Notes under the pieces: model-generated
What the model was told of the DNA's origin: nothing
Database searches by the model: none
What the model saw: only the letters and a program-made list of their open reading frames with translations
Made by a program: the position numbers and the translations under genes
In this document: one piece after another, positions 43,597 to 53,037 of the stretch
Position numbering within the stretch: the first letter of the stretch is position 1
Layout: each line of letters starts with the position of its first letter
Assembly (NCBI RefSeq): GCF_001238275.1
Contig: NZ_LGTB01000031.1
Span: 56,791 to 120,790, forward strand
Direction of reading: 5' to 3'
Source of the DNA: Bradyrhizobium viridifuturi
Lineage (GTDB): Bacteria; Pseudomonadota; Alphaproteobacteria; Rhizobiales; Xanthobacteraceae
DNA length: 64,000 nt

Positions 43597-46500
43597 ATGC
43601 AAGTATCCCCGCCGATCCCCACGCATGGTGGTTCCGGCCTCGAAGCCCTATGGGACGACGGGGAGCGCGTCTTTTGCCGCGAATGGCGCCGGGACGCCGA
43701 CGGCAGCGTCGGCAGTATCCTGACCGTAAGAGCCGCCGCGGAACATCCGCCGGCCGCGGTCCTCGAGAGGCTCGCCCATGAATACGCCTTGCGCGACGAG
43801 CTCGATGGGACCTGGGCCGTACGGCCTCTGGAGCTGATCCGCGACGGTGGGCGAACGTTGCTGATCTTGGAAGATCCCGGCAGCGAGCCGCTCGAACGGC
43901 AGCTCGGCGCTCCGATGATGCTTGACCGATTTCTGCGATTGGCTCTTGCCATCGCCATTGCCGTGGACCAACTCCATCGGCGTGGCCTGGTCCACAAGGA
44001 CTTGAAGCCCGCAAATCTTCTGGTGACCGGAGCGGACGAGGTCAGGATCACCGGATTCGGCCTGGCATCCCGCCTACCGCGCGAGCGACAGCAGCTCGAA
44101 CCACCGGAGACGATCGCGGGCACGCTCGCCTACATGGCTCCAGAGCAGACCGGCCGCATGAACCGGTCCGTCGATTCCCGCAGCGATCTGTACGCCGTCG
44201 GCGTGACGTTCTACCGGATGCTCACGGGCGCACTGCCGTTCGCCGCGGCCAATCCGATGGAATGGGTGCACAGCCACATCGCGAGACGAGCCGTTCCACC
44301 CGCCGAACGGCGCAGCGATGTACCCGACGCCGTGTCGGCGATCATCATGAAGCTCCTCGCCAAGACGGCCGAGGACCGCTACCAGACCGCCGCCGGCCTC
44401 AAGAGCGACCTCGAACGCTCACTCGCCGAATGGGAGGCGCACGGACGGATCGATGATTTCGTTCTGGCCCAAACCGATACGCCGGACCGCCTGTTAATTC
44501 CCGAACGGCTATACGGCAGGGAGCACGAGATCGAGGCGCTGCTTACCTCGTTCGACCGCGTCACCCGGAGCGGCACGCCCGAGCTGATCCTGGTGTCCGG
44601 TCCCTCCGGTATCGGCAAGTCGGCGCTCGTCGACGAAATGCACAGGGCTTTAGTCCCACTCGGAGGGTTCTTCGCGTCGGGCAAGTTCGATCAGCACAAG
44701 CGCGACATGCCTTACGCGACGCTGGCGCATGCGCTTCAGGGCCTGATCCGAGGCCTCCTCGCCAAGAGCGATGCCGATCTGGTCCCCTGGCGCCACGCAC
44801 TGCGCGAAGCGCTGGGGCATCTCGGTCAACTGATGGTCGATCTCGTTCCGGAGTTGCGGCTGGTGATCGGGGATCAACCACCTGTTCCGGAGGCTTCCGC
44901 GCAGGACGCGCAGCGACGCTTCCAGCTCGTCGTTCGACGCTTCATTGCCATCTTCGCCAAGCCTCACCGTCCCCTCGTGCTGTTTCTCGACGATCTGCAG
45001 TGGCTCGACGTGGCCACGTTGGATCTGATCGACGACCTTCTGAACAGATCGGACCTGCGAAATCTGCTTCTCGTCATCGCGTACCGACGCAACGATGTCG
45101 ACGTCAACCATCTGCTGGCACAACGGCTCGCCGAAATTCGCGCTTCCCGTAAGCGGGTACACGAAATCGACTTACCCCCGCTCAGCCGAGCTGCCGTCCG
45201 GGAGTTCATTGCGGATGCACTTCACTGCGAGCCTGCATACGCCATGCCTATCGCCGAAGTGCTATACGAGAAGACGGATGGCAATCCGTTCTTTCTGACG
45301 CAATTTCTGCAGACGCTGGCCGAAGAAGGGCTACTGACCTTCGATCACGACAAGAGGCAGTGGCTTGGGGACCTCGAACGCATCAAGGACAAAAGCTACG
45401 CCGAAAACGTCGCAGATCTCGTGGTCGGCAGGCTAAGCGGTTTGCGCGACAGGACGCGTCAGGCCCTGCTGCAGCTCGCCTGCCTGGGCCACAGCGCCGA
45501 GGTTGCAATGCTCGGCCTCGCGCACGGAACATCTGAGCAGACGCTCCACGCCGATATGCGAGACGCGACACGTCTCGAGCTGGTCCGACGTCTCAAGAGC
45601 TCCTACGCGTTCGCGCACGATCGCGTGCAAGAGGCCGCTTATGCGCTTGAACCGGACCAGAACAGGCGAACGGCCCTGCACCTTCGGATCGGCTTGGCCC
45701 TGGCAGCGCAGCTGACCCCTGACGAGACCAACGAGCGCGTCTATGTCGCTGCCAACCAACTGAACCGCGGCATCGCCGCTTTGGCAAACGGCGCCGAACG
45801 CAACCAGGTCGTTGCCGTCAATCTCGCCGCGGGTCGGCGCGCGCGAAATGCAACGGCTTACCACGCGGCCGCAACCTACCTTGAAATCGCCCGCAAGCTG
45901 CTCGGAGAGGAAGCACATCCGCAGTGTAGCCAGGACGCCTTTGCGATCGGGCTACTCCACGCCGAGTGCAAATTTCTGCTTGGAGATTTGAACACAGCCG
46001 AAGCAGAAATGGCGATCCTGTCGCAGAGCCGATTGGACATTCAGGCCAGCGCTGAGGTCGCCAGACTTCAGGCGCAGCTGTACACCGCCGCGGGACAGCT
46101 CAAGCGGGCGGTCGACGTCTGCCTTGCATTCTTGCGCAAGACCGGGATCGACTGGGGCCCTCATCCCGACCGAAGCGTGGTGGATGAAGATCGGCGACGC
46201 CTGCGAGGTTTGACCGAAAAACTGTCCGACGATCAGCTGCATGCGCTGCCGCCGATGACCGATCCGAATCATCGAGCAACGATGGGCGTCCTGGCTGACC
46301 TCCTCACGCCTGCCTTTCTCACCGATCGCAACCTTTCCGACATCATGCTCGTGGAGGCTACTCGGCTGACGATCGAACACGGGACCAGCCCTGAAGCGTG
46401 CTATCCGCTGACCGCCATATTCGGCGTGCTCGCGAGTAGCTCGACCGATGCCGAGCTTGGATTCCGGCTATCGCAGTTTGGCGCAGCCCTTGCTGACCGG

Positions 46501-49116
46501 CAGCCACAGATGGGATTGAGCGGACGTGCGCTCTTGGCATTCGGTCTCCACGTAACCCCATGGGTTCGTCCGATCCGATCGGGACGGCCGTTCATTCAGC
46601 GTGCGCTTGCAATTTGTCTAGCCACCGGAGAGCTGGCTTTCGCGGCGTACTCAAATCGCGGACTGATATCGATCGATCTCTTCTGCGGCGATTCGCTTTT
46701 GGACGTCTGCTCGAGCACCGAGCGGGCCCTGTCATTTGCGGAGGGTTTGGGCGTCCGGCTGGCCGCGGAGGGCCTGGTCAGGCAAAGAAATCTGGCGCTG
46801 AGCCTTACGGGGCGCAGTGAGAGGAATGACTTCAAGAGCCCGGGGGCGCTTCAGGTCCTGGATGCAAGCGAACCACTAACCGCCTTCTTCTACTATGCGA
46901 CGCAAATTCAGCTCGAGGTACTTGCCGGACGTGACAATGTCGCGATTGCGCTCGCCGCGCGCGCGGAAGATGTCACATGGTGCGCCCGCGCCTATTTGGA
47001 TTTCTCCGAGTACCGGTTCTACGCGGCGCTCGCTCATGCCGGGGCTTATCACGCATCACGACCCGAGGATCGCGAAGAACGTCTCAGGGACCTTCGCGAG
47101 CACCACCGCAAGCTCACAGTCTGGTCCAACCGCTGTCCGGCGAACTTCGCCGCCCGGCAGAAGCTCGTCGCGGCAGAGCTTGCGCGCATCGAAGGTCGCG
47201 AGCTCGAGGCGGAGCAACTGTATGAAGAATCGATCCGATTGGCGCAGGAATCCGGATTCGTGCAGATCGAAGCGATCGCCGCGGAGCGCGCGGCGGGGTT
47301 CTATGAGGCGCGGGGCATTCGAACGGTCGTTCTCTCCTACTTGATAAAAGCACGCGACTGCTACGCGCGCTGGGGTGCCGAGGCAAAGGTGAGCCAACTT
47401 GAGGAACTCCATCCGGGCGTGCGGGAGCGAGGATCGGCGCTCAATGCCGCAGGCACGATCGGAGCGCCCGTCGAGCAGTTGGACCTCGCGACGGTTCTCA
47501 AGGTCTCAGAGGCCGTTTCGGGTGAGATCGTGCTTGAGAAGCTCACGGAAACCCTGCTTCGTTCCGCCATCGAGCACGCGGGCGCGGAACGCGGCGTGCT
47601 GATTTTGCCAAAAGGCCCCGAGCTGAGAATCCGGGCGGAGGCTGTGACCGGCGGCGGTTCGGTCGCTCTATATCTTGCCGATTCACCGATCTCAGCCGCC
47701 GAGGTACCGATGTCGATCGTACTCTACACGGCTCGCACGCGAGAGAGCGTCGTGCTCGACAACGCGTCGACGGACAGCGCATTCGGCGGCGACGAATACA
47801 TCAAGCAGAAGCGCGTCCTATCAGCCCTGTGCGTACCACTCGTCAAGCAAGGCAGAGCGGTGGCATTTTTGTATCTCGAGAACAATCTTGCGTCGCGCGC
47901 TTTCACTCCGGCCCGGATCGCGATCCTGAAGTTTCTCGCGTCCGAAGCCGCGACCTCGCTCGACAATGCCCGCCTGTATCGAGAGCTTCAGGAGCGGGAG
48001 TCAAGGATCCGCAGACTGGTCGAATCCAACATCATCGGGATTTTCATCTTTGATCGCGTCCCCGACATTCTCGATGCCAATGATGCCTTCCTCAAAACCC
48101 TGGGATATGATCGCGCGGACCTCGGCGCGGGCCGGTTGCGTTGGGCAGATCTGACGCCGCCTGAATGGCAAGAGCGCACCGATCGCGCCCGGGCCGAACT
48201 GAAGGCGACGCGGGTCGTCAAGCCGTTCGAAAAGGCGTTCTTCCACAAGGACGGCAGCCGGGTCCCGGTGCTAACCGGCGGAGCCTTGTTCGACGACGAG
48301 CAAGAACAAGGCGTTGCCTTCGTGCTCGATCTCAGCGAGCGCAAGCGCGCAGAAACCGAGGCACGCGAGAACGAGCAGCGCTACCGCGAGTCCCAGATGG
48401 AGCTGGCTCATGCCAACCGCGTGGCGGTTATGGGACAGCTGACGGCGTCGATCGCCCACGAGGTCAATCAGCCGAACACCGCCGTTATCGCCAGCGCGCA
48501 GGCAGCATTAAGCTGGCTCGATCACCAACCTCCGGCACTGGAGCAGACGCGCAGGGCGCTAACACGGGCCATCGAGAACGGTATCCGCTCCAGCGAGGTC
48601 ATCGGACGAATTCGCGATCTGATAAAGAAATCGCCGCCCAAGCGGGATTCCCTGGCGATCAACGGCGTGATCGGTCACGTCATCGAGCTCACGCAGACTG
48701 AAGCGGCGCGGAACGGTGTCACGATCCACACGGCGTTCGCCGGTCGCCTGCCCAAGGTCGTCGGCGATCGCGTCGAGCTGCAACAGGTGACGCTCAACCT
48801 GATCTTGAACGCCATCGAGGCGATGAGCGGAACCACGGAGGGCGAGCGCGAGTTGCTGATCCAGACCGGGAGAGCCGATGCGGAAAGCATACTCGTGTCG
48901 ATCGCCGATTCGGGACCGGGACTGTCCGCGGAGGGCCTCGCGCGGCTGTTCGAACCTTTCTACACGACCAAGTCGGGCGGCCTGGGTGTCGGACTATCAA
49001 TATGCCGTTCGATCATCGTTGGGCATGGCGGCAGGCTGTGGATGACCAAAAACGAACCGCGCGGAGCCGTCTTTCAGTTCACCGTCCCGATCGATGATGG
49101 ATTTGCAATTGGCTGA
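43597..49116 (+). CDS. Ser/Thr kinase - AAA ATPase - GAF - PAS - histidine kinase
   Basis: A 1,839-residue multidomain signalling protein. A Ser/Thr-kinase domain (about 1-285) has HKDLKPANLL and GTLAYMAPEQTGRMN, but DFG reads GFG (ITGFGLAS). A P-loop ATPase follows (SGPSGIGKSAL near 333, LFLDDLQWLD), then a helical repeat region (about 650-1270), a GAF domain (about 1290-1450), a PAS domain (about 1460-1590) and HisKA/HATPase (AHEVNQPNTAVIA, His near 1620; NLILNAIEAM; LGVGLSICRSI). It is a known but poorly understood class. No dedicated response regulator is adjacent. It lacks membrane spans. Confidence 0.9.
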   Translation: MQVSPPIPTHGGSGLEALWDDGERVFCREWRRDADGSVGSILTVRAAAEHPPAAVLERLAHEYALRDELDGTWAVRPLELIRDGGRTLLILEDPGSEPLERQLGAPMMLDRFLRLALAIAIAVDQLHRRGLVHKDLKPANLLVTGADEVRITGFGLASRLPRERQQLEPPETIAGTLAYMAPEQTGRMNRSVDSRSDLYAVGVTFYRMLTGALPFAAANPMEWVHSHIARRAVPPAERRSDVPDAVSAIIMKLLAKTAEDRYQTAAGLKSDLERSLAEWEAHGRIDDFVLAQTDTPDRLLIPERLYGREHEIEALLTSFDRVTRSGTPELILVSGPSGIGKSALVDEMHRALVPLGGFFASGKFDQHKRDMPYATLAHALQGLIRGLLAKSDADLVPWRHALREALGHLGQLMVDLVPELRLVIGDQPPVPEASAQDAQRRFQLVVRRFIAIFAKPHRPLVLFLDDLQWLDVATLDLIDDLLNRSDLRNLLLVIAYRRNDVDVNHLLAQRLAEIRASRKRVHEIDLPPLSRAAVREFIADALHCEPAYAMPIAEVLYEKTDGNPFFLTQFLQTLAEEGLLTFDHDKRQWLGDLERIKDKSYAENVADLVVGRLSGLRDRTRQALLQLACLGHSAEVAMLGLAHGTSEQTLHADMRDATRLELVRRLKSSYAFAHDRVQEAAYALEPDQNRRTALHLRIGLALAAQLTPDETNERVYVAANQLNRGIAALANGAERNQVVAVNLAAGRRARNATAYHAAATYLEIARKLLGEEAHPQCSQDAFAIGLLHAECKFLLGDLNTAEAEMAILSQSRLDIQASAEVARLQAQLYTAAGQLKRAVDVCLAFLRKTGIDWGPHPDRSVVDEDRRRLRGLTEKLSDDQLHALPPMTDPNHRATMGVLADLLTPAFLTDRNLSDIMLVEATRLTIEHGTSPEACYPLTAIFGVLASSSTDAELGFRLSQFGAALADRQPQMGLSGRALLAFGLHVTPWVRPIRSGRPFIQRALAICLATGELAFAAYSNRGLISIDLFCGDSLLDVCSSTERALSFAEGLGVRLAAEGLVRQRNLALSLTGRSERNDFKSPGALQVLDASEPLTAFFYYATQIQLEVLAGRDNVAIALAARAEDVTWCARAYLDFSEYRFYAALAHAGAYHASRPEDREERLRDLREHHRKLTVWSNRCPANFAARQKLVAAELARIEGRELEAEQLYEESIRLAQESGFVQIEAIAAERAAGFYEARGIRTVVLSYLIKARDCYARWGAEAKVSQLEELHPGVRERGSALNAAGTIGAPVEQLDLATVLKVSEAVSGEIVLEKLTETLLRSAIEHAGAERGVLILPKGPELRIRAEAVTGGGSVALYLADSPISAAEVPMSIVLYTARTRESVVLDNASTDSAFGGDEYIKQKRVLSALCVPLVKQGRAVAFLYLENNLASRAFTPARIAILKFLASEAATSLDNARLYRELQERESRIRRLVESNIIGIFIFDRVPDILDANDAFLKTLGYDRADLGAGRLRWADLTPPEWQERTDRARAELKATRVVKPFEKAFFHKDGSRVPVLTGGALFDDEQEQGVAFVLDLSERKRAETEARENEQRYRESQMELAHANRVAVMGQLTASIAHEVNQPNTAVIASAQAALSWLDHQPPALEQTRRALTRAIENGIRSSEVIGRIRDLIKKSPPKRDSLAINGVIGHVIELTQTEAARNGVTIHTAFAGRLPKVVGDRVELQQVTLNLILNAIEAMSGTTEGERELLIQTGRADAESILVSIADSGPGLSAEGLARLFEPFYTTKSGGLGVGLSICRSIIVGHGGRLWMTKNEPRGAVFQFTVPIDDGFAIG

Positions 49117-49158
49117 ACCAGCCTGGCTGGCATGATCATAGAATTGTTTGGTGGACGT

Positions 49159-49184
49159 GTAACCAAGGCCGGGCCGCGAACGAA
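49159..49184 (+). promoter_or_regulatory. ECF (SigF-type) promoter P5
   Basis: TGTAACC, then CGAA 16 bases after GTAACC. It points to the DUF427-MOSC-reductase-VOC-ICRGC genes and lies inside the longest reading frame of the first gene, which implies that gene starts further right. Confidence 0.75.
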
Positions 49185-49272
49185 ATATAGCCACCGGATC
49201 GCGCCGCCGAAGCCAGGCGCGGACGGAAACGAGCCCGCCATCGACTGGCGGCGTGCCACACGGAGAGATCGG

Positions 49273-50151
49273 TTGGGACTGTCCTGGCAACAAGGCCCGC
49301 TTTCAACGGGAGCAATTGGCCGCTTCCTGGTTCCCGAGCCGCTGCCCAAGCGCCTCCTGTACGTCGAGCCGCTTCGCCGCCGCATGCGCGTGCGCTTTGG
49401 AGAAAGCTGGATTGCCGATAGCGAGCGGGTTCTTCTGCTGTTCGAACCGGCCCGTTACCCGGTGGCTTATTTCCCAGAGGCCGACGTTTCCCCGCAGGTC
49501 CTGAAGCGCACCGAGCATATCACTCAACATGCCGACCTCGGGCCCACGTCCTGGTACAGCGTGCAGGCGGACGAGCAACACATCGCGGCGCGAGGCGCGT
49601 GGCAGCACACCAACTTGCCCTCCCATGCGGGCGATTTGCAGGGTCTGATCGCCTTCGCCTGGCGGGCCATGGATGCGTTCTACGAAGAAGACGAGCGCGT
49701 CCTCGGCCATGCCGCCGATCCCTATCATCGCATCGACATCCGCAAGGCATCTCGCAACCTGGTCGTTACGCATCAGGGTCGGGTCATCGCCGATACAAAG
49801 CGGCCGCTGGTCCTCTACGAGTCCGGCTTCGCACCTCGCTGGTACGTTCCACGCGCCGACATCGATGAGGCTGCCCTTGCTCCGGTGAAGCTTCAGACCT
49901 TCTGCCCGTACAAGGGTCTCTGCAGCTATTATTCCATCGGAGAGGCCCGTCAGGCGGCCTGGTCGTACCTCGACGCCTATCCCGAAGTCCGCCGTATCTC
50001 CAATTTTGTGTCATTCGAGCCGGACATCGTGACGGTCCATCTCGACGGCACGCAGATGAGTCTCGCAGCCGGTCAGTCAGTCGTTCCACACGGTCCCGAT
50101 CGCAATCTTGACATCGCCGAGGTGGCTCCCGCGCCAACGCCCGTGAGCTAG
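49273..50151 (+). CDS. protein with two DUF427 domains
   Basis: About 292 residues if started at the TTG at 49,273, which has GGAGA 6 bases before it and lies downstream of promoter P5; the ATG at 49,132 lies upstream of P5. The two DUF427 units share VRFGESWIADSERVLLLFEP and VTHQGRVIADTKRPLVLYE, each followed by a PVAYFP/PRWYVP turn, and FCPYKGLCSYYSI is typical. The function of the family is unknown. It begins an apparent operon continuing to a VOC and an ICRGC gene. Confidence 0.75.
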   Translation: MGLSWQQGPLSTGAIGRFLVPEPLPKRLLYVEPLRRRMRVRFGESWIADSERVLLLFEPARYPVAYFPEADVSPQVLKRTEHITQHADLGPTSWYSVQADEQHIAARGAWQHTNLPSHAGDLQGLIAFAWRAMDAFYEEDERVLGHAADPYHRIDIRKASRNLVVTHQGRVIADTKRPLVLYESGFAPRWYVPRADIDEAALAPVKLQTFCPYKGLCSYYSIGEARQAAWSYLDAYPEVRRISNFVSFEPDIVTVHLDGTQMSLAAGQSVVPHGPDRNLDIAEVAPAPTPVS

Positions 50152-50197
50152 CCCAAAAGGGCTGCAACCGGCTAGAAAGATACCTGGATCGGTCGAA

Positions 50198-50722
50198 ATG
50201 GAGCGGCACATGGCACGACTCCTGTCCGTGAATGTCGGACTTCCTCGCGACATCGCCTGGAAGAATCGTACCATACGCACGGGGATCTGGAAAAATCCGG
50301 TGCGTGGCCGCTGTCGGGTCGGCCGATTGAACCTGGACGGAGATGGTCAAGGCGACCTGGGCGGCCACGGAGGCGAGCAACGCGCGGTCTTCGTCTACCA
50401 GATTGAAGCATATCGCCACTGGCAGATGCAGCTGGGCCGCACCGATTTCGTCCACGGGCAGTTCGGCGAGAATTTCACAATCGAAGGACTGTCCGACGAT
50501 GCCGTCTGCATAGGCGATCGCTATCAGATCGGCAGCGCCGTGTTCGAGGTCACCCAACCGCGCGTGACCTGCTATCGCGTCGGCGTCCGGACCAACGAGC
50601 CGAGGATGCCGGCACTGCTGACGTCGAGCGGAAAACCAGGGTTCTACTTTCGCGTCCTGAACGAAGGCGAGGTCGGCGCCGGCGACGAAATCGTGAAGGT
50701 CGGCGAAGCGACGAGCGAATGA
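50198..50722 (+). CDS. MOSC-domain protein
   Basis: A 174-residue protein with a MOSC domain (VGLPRDIAWKNRTIRTGIWK; GEQRAVFVYQIEAYRHWQ; HGQFGENFTIEG; VTQPRVTCYRVGVRTNEPRM, with the conserved Cys). It should bind a molybdenum or sulfur cofactor. Its stop overlaps the start of the next gene by ATGA. In many relatives the MOSC and the reductase are one chain of about 590 residues, the sum of these two. Confidence 0.82.
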   Translation: MERHMARLLSVNVGLPRDIAWKNRTIRTGIWKNPVRGRCRVGRLNLDGDGQGDLGGHGGEQRAVFVYQIEAYRHWQMQLGRTDFVHGQFGENFTIEGLSDDAVCIGDRYQIGSAVFEVTQPRVTCYRVGVRTNEPRMPALLTSSGKPGFYFRVLNEGEVGAGDEIVKVGEATSE

Positions 50723-51972
50723 CTGTTGCCGAGATCAACGCGCTGCTCTATTCATCCGATCACCCGCGCGATCGGCTGGAGCGCGCCTTGCGGATCGGGC
50801 CGCTTTCGTCGGGATGGCGCTCCTCGTTTGAGGCGCTGCTTCAGAGCCAAACAACGGACACGCGGCGCAGCGGCAACGCGGGCCTTGCTCCGGCAGCCGC
50901 AGCGCATCCGGCCGCTCCGGGATTTCGTCCGCTCGTGGTTGCGTCGATCGATCGGGAGGCCCTGGACGTCGTCTCGTTCTCCTTGCAGCATCCGGATCGT
51001 GAGCCGCTGCCACCATCTCTGCCCGGCCAGTACGTGGTCCTGCGCCTTCCGCGAACCGATGGTCCACTGCTCATTCGCAGCTACTCGCTCTCGGGTCCCG
51101 TCTCGACAGCGAGGTATCGGATTAGCGTGAAGGTCGAGCCGAATGGAGCGGCCGGGAATTACCTGAGCGAGCACATCCACGCGGGCGATGTTCTCGAGGT
51201 GAGTTCTCCGCGCGGAAGCTTTACCCTTCAGTCCGGCGAGCGGCCGGTGGTGTTGGTCAGCGCGGGGATCGGAGCCACGCCCGTTCTGGCCATGCTGCAC
51301 GCTCTGGCAGCGACCCGTTCGACGCGGCAAGTCTTCTGGCTGCATGCTGCGCGCGACGGGCGGCATCATCCATTCGCGGACGAAGTGCGCCGCCTCATGC
51401 GCACCCTCCCGCAGGGCCGCAGCTTTGTCTGCTACAGCAAACCGGATTCGCGCGACAAGCTCGGCGAGGATTTCGATGCTCCTGGCCACCTGTCGCAACC
51501 GGTCTTCCAGGACATCGGCATCCCGCGCGAGGCGAATGTCTACCTCTGTGGACCAGCTCGTTTCATGGCGGACATGAAACAAGCGCTCGCGGGGTTCGGC
51601 ATGATGCCGGAACGCATTCATACGGAAGTCTTCAGTGGCGGCGATTCATTGATGCCCGGCATCGTCGGCGCGGCCATGCAAGCTCCGCACCTGCCCAAGG
51701 ACGCGACGGGCAGCGGCCCGCTGGTATCCTTCGCGCGAAGCGGTATCGCCGCCCATTGGGAACCGTCGACTTACGCGAGCATCCTGGAATTGGCCGAGGC
51801 GTGTGACGTTCCGGTCCGCTGGTCGTGCCGGGCTGGCGTCTGTCATAACTGCGAAAGCGGCCTGGTTGCCGGCGCGGTGGCCTATGCACCGCTGCCGCTC
51901 GATCAGCCGGCCGACGGGAATCTTCTGATTTGCTGCTCACAGCCTGTTCGAGACATCGTCATCGATTTGTAG
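50719..51972 (+). CDS. FAD/NAD(P)H and [2Fe-2S] oxidoreductase
   Basis: A 417-residue reductase. The N-terminal linker (ALLYSSDHPRDRLERALRI) is what joins MOSC and reductase in fused relatives. RSYSLSG is the FAD motif, VVLVSAGIGATPVLAMLHAL the NAD(P) motif, VYLCGPARFM the CGP motif, and the C-terminal ferredoxin has CRAGVCHNC and a last Cys pair at LLICCSQP. It moves electrons to an acceptor through the Fe-S cluster. Split from MOSC by a one-base frame change. Confidence 0.85.
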   Translation: MTVAEINALLYSSDHPRDRLERALRIGPLSSGWRSSFEALLQSQTTDTRRSGNAGLAPAAAAHPAAPGFRPLVVASIDREALDVVSFSLQHPDREPLPPSLPGQYVVLRLPRTDGPLLIRSYSLSGPVSTARYRISVKVEPNGAAGNYLSEHIHAGDVLEVSSPRGSFTLQSGERPVVLVSAGIGATPVLAMLHALAATRSTRQVFWLHAARDGRHHPFADEVRRLMRTLPQGRSFVCYSKPDSRDKLGEDFDAPGHLSQPVFQDIGIPREANVYLCGPARFMADMKQALAGFGMMPERIHTEVFSGGDSLMPGIVGAAMQAPHLPKDATGSGPLVSFARSGIAAHWEPSTYASILELAEACDVPVRWSCRAGVCHNCESGLVAGAVAYAPLPLDQPADGNLLICCSQPVRDIVIDL

Positions 51973-51999
51973 ATCGCAGGGATGAAGTCAGGGGCCATC

Positions 52000-52431
52000 A
52001 TGAAGTTTTCGATCGAAGTGCTGACCGTTCCGGTACGAGACGTCGATCGCGCGCTGCGCTTCTATGTCGATCAGGTCGGCTTCGCACTCGACGTCGACTA
52101 TTCGCCGAATGGCGCCTTCCGTGTGGTGCAGCTCACGCCCCCTGGTTCGAGCTGCTCGATTCAGATCGGCGAAGGCATCACCGACGCATCCGCAGGATCG
52201 CTTCGGAATGCCTATCTCGTCGTCACCGATCTCGAGGCCGCACGACATCGCCTGCTGGAACGTGGGGTTCAGGTGAGCGATATCAGGCACAAGACGCCGA
52301 TCGCGGCGTGGGATGGGCGCTTCGCCCCAGGCATCGATCCCGCGCGAGGGGACTACGCGAGCTTCGCCGACTTTTCAGACCCGGATGGAAACAGCTGGGT
52401 GCTCCAGGAACGAGGCTACCGCACGGCTTGA
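52000..52431 (+). CDS. VOC (glyoxalase/bleomycin resistance) family protein
   Basis: A 143-residue protein of the vicinal-oxygen-chelate fold (VLTVPVRDVDRALRFYVDQV; GSLRNAYLVVTDLEAARHRL; FADFSDPDGNSWVLQERG). The ATG at 52,000 follows AGGGG by 6 bases; the ATG at 51,982 is an alternative. It probably binds a metal, though the substrate is unknown. It is part of the P5 transcription unit. Confidence 0.82.
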   Translation: MKFSIEVLTVPVRDVDRALRFYVDQVGFALDVDYSPNGAFRVVQLTPPGSSCSIQIGEGITDASAGSLRNAYLVVTDLEAARHRLLERGVQVSDIRHKTPIAAWDGRFAPGIDPARGDYASFADFSDPDGNSWVLQERGYRTA

Positions 52432-52681
52432 AGCGTGCGGCGGCGTCCGGGCATCGTCATGCCCGGTAGTGCAAAGGCCGGTGCAACAGGCCGCGGCGTC
52501 CGCGCCGCGACTCGCAAGGCCGCATCAACACTGGACATGGCCGACCCGTCCCCTCCATCGACACCCGTGAGACGAGCGAGCATATCTTCGATATCGCGCG
52601 GCATTCAGGCTTACGCGTTCACAACTATCGTGGTCCCCAACGGAGCCGCTCATCCCGAGCGTCGACCAATGGAGAACCGCC

Positions 52682-52999
52682 ATGTCCCGCCTTTCGAGCC
52701 AGACACGTTCGATCCGTTCCGCCGTTGCGGGCCTTCTGGTGATCGGCCTGCTGTTGCCCGCGCATGCCATCGAACGGAGCAGCTCGCCCGATGCTCTCCC
52801 GAATCTGCCGTCGCGGACGGCCGAGCGCTTCGCTTCCGCCGAGCTGAGGTCGCGCCTGCCTTGGCTCGCGCCGATCGGACATCATCAGCCGAGCCGGGCC
52901 GACGTGCCGCAATCGGATGTCCTGTCGGCCCAGGAACGTGACCAGCAGCAGCGTGATCGGATGCTGGATCACAAGCTCATCATCTGCCGCGGATGCTGA
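52682..52999 (+). CDS. exported small protein ending ICRGC (family member B)
   Basis: A 105-residue protein with a signal peptide (VAGLLVIGLLLPAHA). The mature part is polar and ends DHKLIICRGC. It lies 250 bases past the VOC gene on the same strand. The last residues match member A (KRSICRGC) and C (KLVICRRC). No other family is seen. Confidence 0.65.
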   Translation: MSRLSSQTRSIRSAVAGLLVIGLLLPAHAIERSSSPDALPNLPSRTAERFASAELRSRLPWLAPIGHHQPSRADVPQSDVLSAQERDQQQRDRMLDHKLIICRGC

Positions 53000-53037
53000 T
53001 TGGCCCGGCCACCTCTCGTTCACCGGTCCAGGCATTC

